Positions 8,001 through 15,709 of a stretch of DNA of 64,000 nucleotides are shown here, one piece after another. Source of the DNA: Actinacidiphila guanduensis (GTDB taxonomy: Bacteria; Actinomycetota; Actinomycetes; Streptomycetales; Streptomycetaceae); NCBI RefSeq assembly GCF_900103985.1, contig NZ_FNIE01000005.1:496001-560000 (forward strand). The letters are read 5' to 3'. Position 1 is the stretch's first letter; each line of letters begins with the position of its first letter. The position numbers and the translations under genes are program-made. The notes under the pieces were generated by a model. That model saw only the letters and a program-made list of their open reading frames with translations, searched no databases and had not been told where the DNA came from.

Positions 8001-8990
8001 CGCTACCGCCGCACGGTGGGCAGCGACCACCAGGACACCCTGCGCGCCATCAACAACCTCGGCGTCTCCCTCAACCTCATCGGCCGCCCCCGCGACGCGC
8101 TGGCCCTGGCCGAGGAGGCGTACCGCACCGCGCGCCAGAACCTCGGCCTGCGCAGCGGCATGACCTGGGCCTTCGCCCAGGGCGCCGCGCTGGACCGGCG
8201 GGAGAACGGCGACTACGACGGCGCGCTGGAGCTGCTGCTCGAAGCCCGCAACCACCTCGTGGAGCTCTTCGGAGAGCAGTCCCCGCAGGTGATGCGGACC
8301 GACGCCTCGCTGTCGGTGACCCGCCGCCGGCTCGGCGAGCACCGCGCCGCCGAAGCGCTCAGCCGCACCACCTACGACCAGTTCCGCCGCCGCTACGGCG
8401 ACAACCACCCCGAGACGCTCGCCTGCGCGGCCAACCTGTGCTGCGACCTGCTGGCCCTGGGCGCCGACGACCCGGCGCTGTACGAGAAGGCGCGCGAGAT
8501 CGGCGAGCGCAACCACGGCACCTACCGCTCGGTCCTCGGCGAGGAGCACCCCTTCACCCTCGCCGCGGCGACGAACCTGATCATCGTCCGCCGGATGCAC
8601 GACGAGCCGCTGGCCGCCCTCGACCTCGGCACCGCGACCCTGCGGGCCCTGACCGAGCGGGTCGGCCCCGGCCACCCCGCCGCGGTCGCCTGCCGCGGCA
8701 ACCTCGCCGGTGTGCTGGTCCAACTGGAGCGCTACGAGGAGGCGCTGACGGAGGACGAGCGCACGCTCGGCCACTACCGCGAGCTGTTCGACGACCGGCA
8801 CCCGCGGGTGCTGTGCGGCGAGTACAACGTGGCGGTGGACCGGCTGCTGCTCGGCCACGCGGGCGCGGACGGCCAGATCCGCGAGATCGGCCGCCGGGCG
8901 ACCGCGCGCTTCGGCGACAAGCACCCCACCAGCAAGGCGATGACCGAGCGCCGCCGCATCGACTTCGAGGTGGAGATGCCGCCGATCTGA
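5049..8990 (+). CDS. fxsT: FxsT, ParA-like/TIR-like/NB-ARC/TPR protein of the FxSxx-COOH system
   Basis: 1313 residues with four modules. Residues ~14-270 are a ParA/MinD-like P-loop ATPase (deviant Walker A FKGGTGRT at 22-29; LAMDWDLEAPGLHRYF). Residues ~338-455 look like a second TIR-like fold (DRLWAEWIANQLKASGATV, then IVIALLSPDF). Residues ~484-790 are a STAND NB-ARC NTPase (GLGGIGKT near 515-522; LLVYDNAEN; LGDLPMAVEQASAW). Residues ~895-1290 are kinesin-light-chain-style TPRs (repeated LG.EHP.TL / LG.Y.EA motifs). ATG at 5049 overlaps the fxsC stop, with GGAAGG upstream. The layout matches the family called FxSxx-COOH system tetratricopeptide repeat protein. STAND proteins are usually ligand-triggered switches; what this one senses is not known. 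Confidence 0.9.
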   Translation: MTHAAGEAAPQDSGTVVTFYSFKGGTGRTMALANVAWILASNGKRVLAMDWDLEAPGLHRYFAPFLRDPELNSTSGVIDLVRGFELLTPRPAEGFRAHARVDRFSQSLDCDFPGGGFIEFVSSGRRTPEYSETINTYDWRGFYERRDGKAFLHALREDMLANYDYALIDSRTGFSDTSGITTLLLPDVLVNCFTLNVQSVDGGANVARDVRRSAPHVRILPVPMRVDADEQERLNTARNHARARFQEFLEDPARPDADRYWGDVEIPYRPYYAYEEALAALVDPRHIQGTLLTAYERLTSVITGGEVTALGQVAEEQRAQQARRFDRAHLPGAAAPRVRLDYALRDRLWAEWIANQLKASGATVSLRPSSPSTTTPIHPSPADIVIALLSPDFAGTTLAAEVRTIATATDQRIVGLRTREYAADAVLGQLPGFTLAGMPAGQAAERVCALVGVDTPVGPVGGGPRYPGEAPAIFTVPPRYNLFTGRDVQLERLWDELGLDSLDPGTPAGRVFLYGLGGIGKTQIAQEYVHRFGAQYDLVHWISADQLDLVPQSLADLGSRLGVPGEAADDRATATLTALQNGRHGRWLLVYDNAENADTVREGGRTLEDYLPTMGPGHVIITARHSRQSPGLTSVEVDAFSRPESVALLRRRIDGLSREDADRIAEELGDLPMAVEQASAWLRETTMPVDTYLEQVRSRVSQVLTSEGGAQDAQTSLPAVWRLSVDRLRAERPAAVRLLELCSFFSPEPIADSLLYSDGMRNQLAESDPALRDPMIMGYLIRDLGRYALARMGKDSLQVHRLLQAAIREWIAEEPGALERTRHQAHLVLASALPSPAQGEDSAASLKRFAELRPHLEPSEAIGNLDPQVGEWVVSQVRNLWKINDHRAAIGLGRRALRRWTEIRGADDPLTLRLAAQLANPLRSLGRFAEAYELDESTLRRQRAHPQLGPDHPHTLITARNYGADLNGLGRYTEASESDTDTLARYRRTVGSDHQDTLRAINNLGVSLNLIGRPRDALALAEEAYRTARQNLGLRSGMTWAFAQGAALDRRENGDYDGALELLLEARNHLVELFGEQSPQVMRTDASLSVTRRRLGEHRAAEALSRTTYDQFRRRYGDNHPETLACAANLCCDLLALGADDPALYEKAREIGERNHGTYRSVLGEEHPFTLAAATNLIIVRRMHDEPLAALDLGTATLRALTERVGPGHPAAVACRGNLAGVLVQLERYEEALTEDERTLGHYRELFDDRHPRVLCGEYNVAVDRLLLGHAGADGQIREIGRRATARFGDKHPTSKAMTERRRIDFEVEMPPI

Positions 8991-8995
8991 TGCCG

Positions 8996-9020
8996 CCGAC
9001 CCGACCCGACCCGACCCGAC
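8996..9020. repeat. Five tandem CCGAC pentamers
   Basis: CCGAC is repeated five times without interruption just after the fxsT stop, in the short space between the convergent fxsT and TIR genes. The following GC-rich stretch (9018-9060) can fold and may act as a shared terminator, but no clean stem with a T-run is seen. Confidence 0.8.
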
Positions 9021-9138
9021 CGGGGCCCGGGCCACCGGCGGCCGGGGCGGGGCCCTGCGCGTCGCGGTCCTGCGCGCGCGGCCCTGCCGGTCGGGGCAGG
9101 TCGGGGCGGGCTCCGTTCCGTCGCGGGGCCCGCGCGGC

Positions 9139-10362
9139 TCAGGCGGTGCCGGCGGAGGCGTAGCGGCGGACGAAGGTGCGGATCGTACGGTTCATCTCCT
9201 CCTCGTGCGGCCGCGGCAGGCCCTGGAGGCGGGGCAGCGGGCCGGGCGCGGCCGCCGCCAGGTCGCCGTCCGCGACGAACAGGAACAGCACGCCGACCGG
9301 GAACTCCGCGTGCAGCCGCGCCACCAGGTCCTGGTCCGGCGGGTGCGGCACCACCACCACGACCGGGCCGAAGTCCCGCTCGTGCTGCACCAGCGTCTCC
9401 AGGTCGTAGACGTCGATCTCGGCGGCCAGGTGGTCGCGCACCCCCTCCACCAGGCCGTCGGCGATGCCCGTCCCGGCCGGGATCGGCACCACGAAGTGGT
9501 CCCAGGCGACGGGGTCCTCGCTGGCCCGGTGGACGAACCGCCGGGCGGTCTCCGTGGAGCGCGCGGGCAGCACCGCCGCCCGCGGGCCGACCGGGTCGGC
9601 GAGCACCTCGTGGATGCGGCGGGAGTCCGCCGAGGGCACCCGGGCGTGCGTGACGCTCAGCTCGACCACCTCGCGCGAGTGCGAGGGCGCCTGCAGCGGC
9701 AGCAGTTCGGTCAGCGCCGCGCGCAGCGGGTCGGCCTCCGGCTCGCTGCGGCGCTCGGCGAGCAAACCCGCGGCCAGGCGGTGGTGCATCAGCGGCAGCA
9801 GCATCTGCGGCGGCACCCCCAGGAGGCTGCCGGCCCGGCTCAGCGTGGGCTCCGCCACGTCGCCCAGGTGCTGCACCATCCGCCGGTGCACCCGGGAATT
9901 GTTCAACCCGGCCCGCATCAGCTCCAGTTGCGGGGCGATGTCGCGGCGGACCGCGGCGAAGTCGCCGTCCGTCGGCCAGTCGATGTTCTGCCGCCGGGTC
10001 GGGTTGAGCGAGCCCAGCCGGCTGCGCTCCAGTTGCTCGCGGTCCACCTCGGGCAGCAGCACCAGGATGACCGGGAAGCCGTCGTGCCGGTTGCGCAGCT
10101 CGGCCATCGCCAACTCGTTCTGCACGTGCGGGGACTCCACGGCGTGCGAGGAGGCCAGCAGCACCATGCCGTGGGCGTTGACCATGCCGTCGGAGATGGC
10201 CTCCATCCAGTCCTGCCCCGGCACCAGCGACTCCTTGTCGACCACGACAGGCTCGCAGCCCGCGTCCTTGAGCATCTGCACCACGGACCTGCGCGCCTGC
10301 CAGCACGTGCAGGTGCAGCCGGGACGCTCACTGCGGCTGAGGAACACGAGCGGTCGGGTCAT
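9139..10362 (-). CDS. TIR domain protein, last gene of the MoxR/vWA operon
   Basis: 407 residues. The first ~140 residues are a recognisable TIR domain: PLVFLSRSE strand, VVQMLKDAGCEPVVVDKESLVPGQDW, then GMVLLASSHAVESPHVQNELAMAEL, where the Glu of QNELAMAE occupies the usual catalytic position. The middle (~150-230) is helical; the C-terminal part alternates strands and helices (VVVVVPHPPDQDL, GVLFLFVADGD) like a second Rossmann-type or TIR-like fold. ATG at 10362 has GAGGAG upstream. It is 71 bases downstream of the propeller-type gene on the same strand, so probably the operon's last gene. TIR proteins in such operons are predicted NAD-consuming effectors or adaptors; that role is inferred. 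Confidence 0.8.
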   Translation of the reverse strand: MTRPLVFLSRSERPGCTCTCWQARRSVVQMLKDAGCEPVVVDKESLVPGQDWMEAISDGMVNAHGMVLLASSHAVESPHVQNELAMAELRNRHDGFPVILVLLPEVDREQLERSRLGSLNPTRRQNIDWPTDGDFAAVRRDIAPQLELMRAGLNNSRVHRRMVQHLGDVAEPTLSRAGSLLGVPPQMLLPLMHHRLAAGLLAERRSEPEADPLRAALTELLPLQAPSHSREVVELSVTHARVPSADSRRIHEVLADPVGPRAAVLPARSTETARRFVHRASEDPVAWDHFVVPIPAGTGIADGLVEGVRDHLAAEIDVYDLETLVQHERDFGPVVVVVPHPPDQDLVARLHAEFPVGVLFLFVADGDLAAAAPGPLPRLQGLPRPHEEEMNRTIRTFVRRYASAGTA

Positions 10363-10405
10363 GGCACTCCTCGCGGGGACGGGGGACCCGGTCCCGGCCG
10401 GAGCG

Positions 10406-10419
10406 GTTCCGGCCGGAAC
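10406..10419. promoter_or_regulatory. Perfect 14-bp palindrome between two operon genes
   Basis: GTTCCGGCCGGAAC lies in the 71-base spacer upstream of the TIR gene. It could be an operator for separate control of the TIR gene or a processing hairpin; the sequence alone cannot decide. Confidence 0.4.
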
Positions 10420-10433
10420 GGGTGGCGGTGAGG

Positions 10434-13349
10434 TCAGTCGGACGGCAGTCCGTAGGTGTGGGCGAGCGCCGGGAAGCGGTGGGTGCCGTCGCTGTCCCAG
10501 GCGCTCAGCCACAGGGTCCGGCCGGGCGCCAGCACGACGGTGAAGGCACCGTTCGCGGCGTGCAGCACGGTGGGGGCGGCCCCGGGGGGTGACGGGGCGG
10601 GCGCGGAGGCGCCGTCCGCCACGGCCTCGGCCAGGACGAGGAGTTCGGGTTCCTCCGGGCGCGCGGGCACCCGCAGCGTCCGCTGCGTGCCGGAGGTGTT
10701 CGTCAGGCACAGCACCGCCTCGCTGCCGTGCCGCCGCCACACCGCCGCGACCCCCGGCACGGGTTCTGCGAGCGCGGGCGTCGCCCCGCCGAGCGCGAGT
10801 GCCTGCTGCCGGCTCCTGGCCGCGAGCAGCCCGCGCAGCGCGGCCGAGTGCCCGTCGTCGGCCACGAGCAGCCGGTACGGCACCTCGCGGCACCCGGGAA
10901 GCGCGAGCAGCCGGCACGTGTCCGCGTAGGACGCCGCATCGGGCAGGGCCCAGCCCCGGTCGCCGGGAACCCGGCGCAGCAACTCGGCTGCCGGGCCGCC
11001 GACGGTGAGGTGGGCGCCGTCGACCACCTCGGGCGGAGCGGGGGCGTCACCGCGGGAGGTGCCGCCCAAGTGCGACGGCCGGTCGGGGACTTCGGCGGAG
11101 CCGGCGGGCGCCGCGGGCGGGGCGAGGGCGGCGATCAGGGCGGCGTGGGGGTAGGCGTCGACCAGGTGGCGCAGGTCGTGGACGAGCGCGGCGGGCCAGG
11201 CTTGGGCGGCGGTCAGGCGGAGGCCGTCCAGCGGGAGGTCGAGCAGACGGCGGGCGGTGACGAGGAGATCGCCGGGGGAGTCGGCCGGGGCCGCGGGCAG
11301 GTCCGCTATCAGCCGTACACCGGCGTCCCCGGCCCGGCTCGCGGCCGCGGCGAGCGCGGACCCGTCCTCCAGCAGGTCGCCCGCCACGTGGAGGTGCCCC
11401 ACGCCGAACCGCCGGGCGGACCGCAGCAGTTCGGCACTCGGCGCGGCCGCCGGGGGGAGGGTTGCCCCGATGGAGGAGCGCAGCCAAGCGGGGCCCGCGG
11501 TGGTGACGGGGGTGGCCGCGGCGTCCGGCAGGACCAGGTGCCCGCGGCCGTCCTCGGCGCGTATCTCCACCGGGCCGCCGGAGCCCACCAGCACCAGCCG
11601 GTCGCCCTCGGCGGCGAACACCTCGCGCACCCGGAAGGGCAGCGGCGCCCCCGCCGGGAGCGGCTCGCCCGACCCGCCCGGCTGGGGCTCCGGGTGCCAG
11701 GGCAGCCGGTGCACCCGGCGCCCGCCGTCCGCGGCGACCACCAGGCCCGCGGCGGGGGACAGGGCGAGCGAAACGGCGGGCCGGGCCAGGGTGCCCAGGA
11801 CCACGGGCGCACCGCCGCTGCCGGGCACGGCGCCCTCATCGCCGGGTACAGGCCCGCCGCCGGCCCGCAGGACCCGCCCGTCCTCGGTGGCCCAGGCGAG
11901 CGCGCCGCCCTCCGGCTCCCCGGCCAGCGCGGTGACCCGCGGGCCGGGGCCGCAGAGCTGACGCGTCGTCACCGCGCCGTCCGGGGCGAGCCGGTGGACG
12001 ACCACGCGCCCCTCGGCGTCGGCGACGGCGAGCAGCCCGGCCCGCATCGAACTCCACAGCCGCACCACGTCGGCCTCGTGGGCGAGCCGCAGCAGCACCC
12101 GGGCCGGGTCGCCCTCCTCCAGCAGGTGGACCTGGCGGCCCTGGGCCACGCACAGCGCGACCCTCGGCCGGACCGGGCCGCTCAGCGTCGTCCAGCCCAG
12201 GCCGGCCGGCGAGGGCACCCAGCCGCGCGGGGTCACCTCCCCCGAGCCGTCGAGCGCGGCGGTGACCACCTGCAACCCCAGGTCGCCGGCCGCGGCGGCC
12301 CGCGGCGGCCCGTCGTCCGCGACGGCCAGCAGGCCGGGCGGCTCGGGCAGTTCGGCGGACAGGACGCGGTCGCCGGCGTCGATCCGCAGCGCGGTGCGGT
12401 CGCCGGCCGTCACGCTGACCGCGCCGGACTCGCCGGACCACGCGGAGCGGACGGTGTCGCCGAGTTCGGCCCGGCCGCCGTCCACGGTGCCGTCGAAGCG
12501 GGCGGCCACGACGACGTCGAGGCGGGCTTCCACCGTGGTGTGCTCGTGCAGGTCCACCTGGTGCCAGGACGCGCCGGGCAGGGCGGCCCGCATCCGCAAC
12601 CGGACCCGCGCGGCCCCGCTGACCTGGCAGACCAGGGCGTCGCGCTCGGGCGGGCGGCTCAGCACGACGCCCTCGGGGGTGGCCCGCACACCGATGTCGA
12701 CCTCGCCGTGCACCAGCCGCCGTACCGCCTCGGTCTCCGGCCCCGCCTCCTCGCCGTCCCCTTCCGCGCCGAGGTCCAGGCCGAGCCGTTCGGCGGCGAC
12801 GATCACCAGCCGCCTGGCCGGTGCCGAGTCCCGTACGGCGGCCGGCAGCCGCGGCAGGTAGCGCAGCGCCCAGCGGCTGGCCTCCAGTGCCTCGGCGCCG
12901 CCGGCCAGCACGTGCGCGAGGAAGGGGGCGAGCGCCCGCCGCACCCGCGCCTCGGAGGGGACCTGCTCGGCGGTCGCGCTCCACAGCAGGCTCTCGAAAG
13001 TGCGTACCGCCAGCGGCGCCTCGCGGTGCGCCCGCTCGGTGAAGCCGCGCACGGAGGCGAGGAAGTCCCGGTCGCCCTCGGCCAGTTCCCAGCGCAGCGC
13101 CGAGGCGACCTCCGGGTCGAGCACCAGGGCGCGGCTGTCGGCGGCCTCGACCAGCGGCGAGAACCACAGCTGGGCCTCGAGCCCGGTGCTGCTGCTGGGC
13201 AGGAACCGCAGCCGGGCCTCACGCACCACGTACGGCTCGGCCTGCGCGGTCAGGCTGAGGGACTGCGCGAGGCGCACCACATCCGGCTGGTCGGTGCGCT
13301 GCTCGGCGATCAGGCGGGCGGCCGGCGTGCGGCCCGGCGCGGTCGTCAT
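10434..13349 (-). CDS. Large propeller/GH13-like protein of the MoxR-vWA operon
   Basis: 971 residues. The N-terminal ~190 residues are a helical domain (WELAEGDRDFLASVRGFTERAHREAPLAVRTFESLLW). The middle (~200-620) is rich in short beta repeats such as LLAVADAEGRVVVHRLAPDGAV and ALAWATEDGRVLRAGGG, consistent with a degenerate beta-propeller. The C-terminal ~300 residues resemble an alpha-amylase-like barrel with a beta-sandwich tail (FGVGHLHVAGD, AGVRLIADLP, LDGLRLTAAQAWP, RRHGSEAVLCLTNTSGTQRTL), but the usual Asp/Glu/Asp catalytic residues are not obvious, so activity is doubtful. ATG at 13349 overlaps the vWA gene stop (ATGA). The assignment of domains is by eye and tentative; the gene's place in the operon is firm. 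Confidence 0.7.
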   Translation of the reverse strand: MTTAPGRTPAARLIAEQRTDQPDVVRLAQSLSLTAQAEPYVVREARLRFLPSSSTGLEAQLWFSPLVEAADSRALVLDPEVASALRWELAEGDRDFLASVRGFTERAHREAPLAVRTFESLLWSATAEQVPSEARVRRALAPFLAHVLAGGAEALEASRWALRYLPRLPAAVRDSAPARRLVIVAAERLGLDLGAEGDGEEAGPETEAVRRLVHGEVDIGVRATPEGVVLSRPPERDALVCQVSGAARVRLRMRAALPGASWHQVDLHEHTTVEARLDVVVAARFDGTVDGGRAELGDTVRSAWSGESGAVSVTAGDRTALRIDAGDRVLSAELPEPPGLLAVADDGPPRAAAAGDLGLQVVTAALDGSGEVTPRGWVPSPAGLGWTTLSGPVRPRVALCVAQGRQVHLLEEGDPARVLLRLAHEADVVRLWSSMRAGLLAVADAEGRVVVHRLAPDGAVTTRQLCGPGPRVTALAGEPEGGALAWATEDGRVLRAGGGPVPGDEGAVPGSGGAPVVLGTLARPAVSLALSPAAGLVVAADGGRRVHRLPWHPEPQPGGSGEPLPAGAPLPFRVREVFAAEGDRLVLVGSGGPVEIRAEDGRGHLVLPDAAATPVTTAGPAWLRSSIGATLPPAAAPSAELLRSARRFGVGHLHVAGDLLEDGSALAAAASRAGDAGVRLIADLPAAPADSPGDLLVTARRLLDLPLDGLRLTAAQAWPAALVHDLRHLVDAYPHAALIAALAPPAAPAGSAEVPDRPSHLGGTSRGDAPAPPEVVDGAHLTVGGPAAELLRRVPGDRGWALPDAASYADTCRLLALPGCREVPYRLLVADDGHSAALRGLLAARSRQQALALGGATPALAEPVPGVAAVWRRHGSEAVLCLTNTSGTQRTLRVPARPEEPELLVLAEAVADGASAPAPSPPGAAPTVLHAANGAFTVVLAPGRTLWLSAWDSDGTHRFPALAHTYGLPSD

Positions 13350-14374
13350 CCGCCGGGCCCGGCGCGCCGGATGCCGCGGACCGCCGAGCGTGCCGACCAC
13401 ACCGATGTCCTGCGGTCCAGCGGCACCAGCGCGACCGCGCGGCGGAGTGCCGCGGGGTAGGACTCGGGCCGGAAGGGCGTCAGGCAGGTGACGGGGTGCC
13501 CGGCGCGGCGCAGCCGGTGCAGGAAGGCCAGCCAGTCGGCGGCGGTGGCCTGGTGCCGGCCGGCCACCGGCGGCCGCAGCCGGCCGAGGTCGGAGACGAG
13601 CAGCACCGGCCGGCCGGGCGGCAGCCAGGACTGCAGGCCGCTCCAGGACCGCCCGCCGTCGGCGCTGACGCCCTGGGCGAGCCGGAAGTCCAGGACCTGC
13701 AGCTGGTCCGGCGGCAGGACCCGGCGGGCGAGCCGGGCGACCCACTGGTGGTCGTGGCGGAAGGGCCGCATCGACGGCCCACGGTCCAGCAGCAGGTGCA
13801 CGCCCGCGCGGGTGGTGGGCCGCAGCCGGTACGGGATGCGGGTGCGGGACGTGGGGGGCCGCCCGCCCAGCCGCCGCACCACCAGGTCCAGCAGCTGCCG
13901 GCCGTCCACCTCGCGGCCGGCGGCCTCGGTGGCGGCCACGGCGAGCATGATGGCCCGCTCGGTCCGCGGGTTCCACGGCGGGGCGGGCGCCACCTCCGGC
14001 ACGGTGCCGGGCGCGGCGAAGAGGAGTTCGCCGGGCGCCGGCAGGGCGGTCCCGGCCTGCGGCGGGAGCGGTTCGGCGGCCGGGAAGCTCAGCAGCGAGG
14101 CGCCGCGCGGCTCGGTCGCGGGGGCGACGGGGACCGGTGGCGCCGGGGGCTCGGGCGCGGGGCGGGGTCCGGATAGGTCCGGGGCGGCGGGCGGCAGCGG
14201 GCGGGGCACCCCGGGTGGTAAGGGGCGGCCGGGCGCCGCGGGCGGCAGGGGGCCGCGGCCGGCCCCCGGCAGCTCCATGGCGACGGCGAGCGCGCGGACG
14301 CCCGCGGCGTCGCCGATCCCGAGCGCGGCGGCCGCGCGCAGCACGTCGCCCGCGTGCACCGGCCCGCGGCTCAT
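13346..14374 (-). CDS. SAV_2336-like protein with a degenerate vWA domain
   Basis: 342 residues. The N-terminus (VLRAAAALGIGDAAGVRALAVAMEL) matches the SAV_2336 N-terminal domain; a ~90-residue Pro/Ala linker follows. The second half is vWA-like: VHLLLDRGPSMRPF near residue 197 stands where a DxSxS metal site belongs, but only the Asp and one Ser remain, and VLLVSDLGRLRPP follows later. It overlaps both neighbours by 4 bases (ATGA): MoxR upstream and the propeller-type gene downstream. MoxR-vWA pairs act as chaperone or effector-gating machines; here they probably form a ternary unit with the two downstream proteins. A TTA codon (Leu52, bases 14219-14221) suggests bldA dependence for the whole operon. 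Confidence 0.8.
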   Translation of the reverse strand: MSRGPVHAGDVLRAAAALGIGDAAGVRALAVAMELPGAGRGPLPPAAPGRPLPPGVPRPLPPAAPDLSGPRPAPEPPAPPVPVAPATEPRGASLLSFPAAEPLPPQAGTALPAPGELLFAAPGTVPEVAPAPPWNPRTERAIMLAVAATEAAGREVDGRQLLDLVVRRLGGRPPTSRTRIPYRLRPTTRAGVHLLLDRGPSMRPFRHDHQWVARLARRVLPPDQLQVLDFRLAQGVSADGGRSWSGLQSWLPPGRPVLLVSDLGRLRPPVAGRHQATAADWLAFLHRLRRAGHPVTCLTPFRPESYPAALRRAVALVPLDRRTSVWSARSAVRGIRRAGPGG

Positions 14375-15276
14375 GCGTACGCCGTGGGCTCTGCGGTGTC
14401 CTTCACCATCGCGAAGCGCGCGACCTCCCGCCACACCTCGGAGTCGGCGGTCAGCTCCATCTCGCGGCAGGCCCGCAGCGTGTCGAGGTACTCCGCGGTG
14501 CTCGCGCCGGCCGGCCGCCCCTGGGCCGGGACCTGGGCGAGGAAGAGGTCGGCGGCCTGGCGGCTCAGCTCGGGGTCGAAGTCCGGGCCGAGGTGCAGCC
14601 TGGCCACCTCCAGCAGGTGCTCGCGCCGGGGCACGCGCAGCCGCAGCGGGATGCAGCGGCGGCGGAAGGCGGCCGACAGCTCGCGCTCCTCGTTGCTGGT
14701 GACCACCACCAGCGGCGGGCCGATCTCGGGGCGGACCGTCACGGGCGTGCGGTCGGGGCCCTCGAAGCGGAGGTTGTCCAGCGGGTCGAGCAGCGCGTTG
14801 GGCAGGTCGGGGTCGGCCTTGTCGATCTCGTCGATGAGCACCACCGCGGGCCGATCGCGCAGCTCCTGGCCGACCGTGTCGTCCTTCGCCGGGTCGAGCG
14901 CTTTCCACAGCGGGCCCGGTCGGTGGTACAACTCGTGCCCCGGCGGTCCGAGTTCGCCCCGGTGCGCGTCGTTGAGCTGGCGGAACGCCTCCTCGCGCCA
15001 CAGCAGGTCGGACGCCTCGGTGCGGGCGGTGACGATCTCGGCGTAGTAGCGGTGGCGCATCAGCCGCGCCACGTTGGGCGCGAGAGTGGACTTGCCCGAG
15101 CCGGGCGGCCCCAGCACCAGCAGCGGCCGGCGGGTCACCAGGGCGATGTTCACCGCGAGCACGGTGTCCTCGTCGAACAGGTACACCTGGTCGTCGCGAC
15201 GCCCCGCGACCCGGCCCGTCTCCGGCCCGGCAGCGGCGCCGAGCGCCTCGGGGTCGAAGACCTTGCTGTAGCGCAT
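14371..15276 (-). CDS. MoxR-type AAA+ ATPase
   Basis: 301 residues. Walker A is GPPGSGKST at 56-64, Walker B is VVLIDEIDKADPDL, sensor 1 is VVVTSNEERELSAAF, and the RRRCI segment holds the likely arginine finger. The order of motifs fits the MoxR branch of AAA+ proteins. I chose ATG 15276 (MRYSKVFDPE) with a G-rich ribosome site; a GTG at 15318 would add 14 residues. It is the first gene of a four-gene minus-strand operon (MoxR, vWA, propeller/GH13-like, TIR) with 4-base overlaps between the first three. The promoter must lie in the repeat-containing region just upstream (15277-15709). Confidence 0.88.
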   Translation of the reverse strand: MRYSKVFDPEALGAAAGPETGRVAGRRDDQVYLFDEDTVLAVNIALVTRRPLLVLGPPGSGKSTLAPNVARLMRHRYYAEIVTARTEASDLLWREEAFRQLNDAHRGELGPPGHELYHRPGPLWKALDPAKDDTVGQELRDRPAVVLIDEIDKADPDLPNALLDPLDNLRFEGPDRTPVTVRPEIGPPLVVVTSNEERELSAAFRRRCIPLRLRVPRREHLLEVARLHLGPDFDPELSRQAADLFLAQVPAQGRPAGASTAEYLDTLRACREMELTADSEVWREVARFAMVKDTAEPTAYA

Positions 15277-15428
15277 GAGCCCCCCGGGTCCCGCGTCCGC
15301 CACGTGCCGTGGCGCCACTGTAACGGACCGCTCGCGGCGCCATCCAGGTCCCGTCCGGCGAATCCGCCCGCCCCGTCCGCGAAGGGCGGCGCTGTCTGCT
15401 CCCGGCGGGGTTCGGCGGGGGCCGGCAG

Positions 15429-15609
15429 GGGTGTTCGCGGAGGGGTGTTGTGCGGGGTGGCGGCTTTCTGCGGTCGGGCGTCATCTGCGGGTGTTCGGTG
15501 GTGGGGTGTTGTGCGGGGGCGGCATGCTGCGATCGGACGCCACGCGCGGGTGTTCGGTGGTGGGGCGTTCCGCGGTGCGGCCGCATCCCGCGGTCGGACG
15601 GCATGTGCA
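15429..15609. repeat. Three ~60-bp tandem repeats upstream of the MoxR operon
   Basis: Units 15429-15488, 15489-15547 and 15548-15609 each start GGGTGTTCG and share a GGGG[TC]GTT block and an [AG]TCGG[AG]CG block. The second and third share their first 18 bases. The repeats lie in a 433-base gap (15277-15709) between the MoxR gene and the next minus-strand gene. No ribosome site or coding bias was found, so they look non-coding. The reverse strand reads as His/Pro/Thr-rich in all units, which is a by-product of composition. Confidence 0.8.
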
Positions 15610-15709
15610 GGTGGGGGCCAAGCCGCCGGGCGTCTCGGGTCCGCCTTTTCCCCTCGCGCCCGCCTCGGGCCGTACGCCGATCCTTCGCTCGGCCGATCTC
15701 GCGTGCCTG

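Noticed and set aside
4545..9035. A 1496-residue open frame on the minus strand opposite fxsC/fxsT
   Set aside because: It mirrors the high GC3 of the real genes, has low-complexity Gly/Ala/Val/Arg sequence and no domain; fxsC and fxsT on the plus strand show clear families.
10728..13460. 910-residue plus-strand frame opposite the propeller-type gene
   Set aside because: Low-complexity Gly/Arg/Pro/Gln sequence; the minus strand has coupled starts and stops and strand/helix structure.
15429..15609. CRISPR array
   Set aside because: Three contiguous 60-bp units without spacers and no cas genes; simple tandem repeats.
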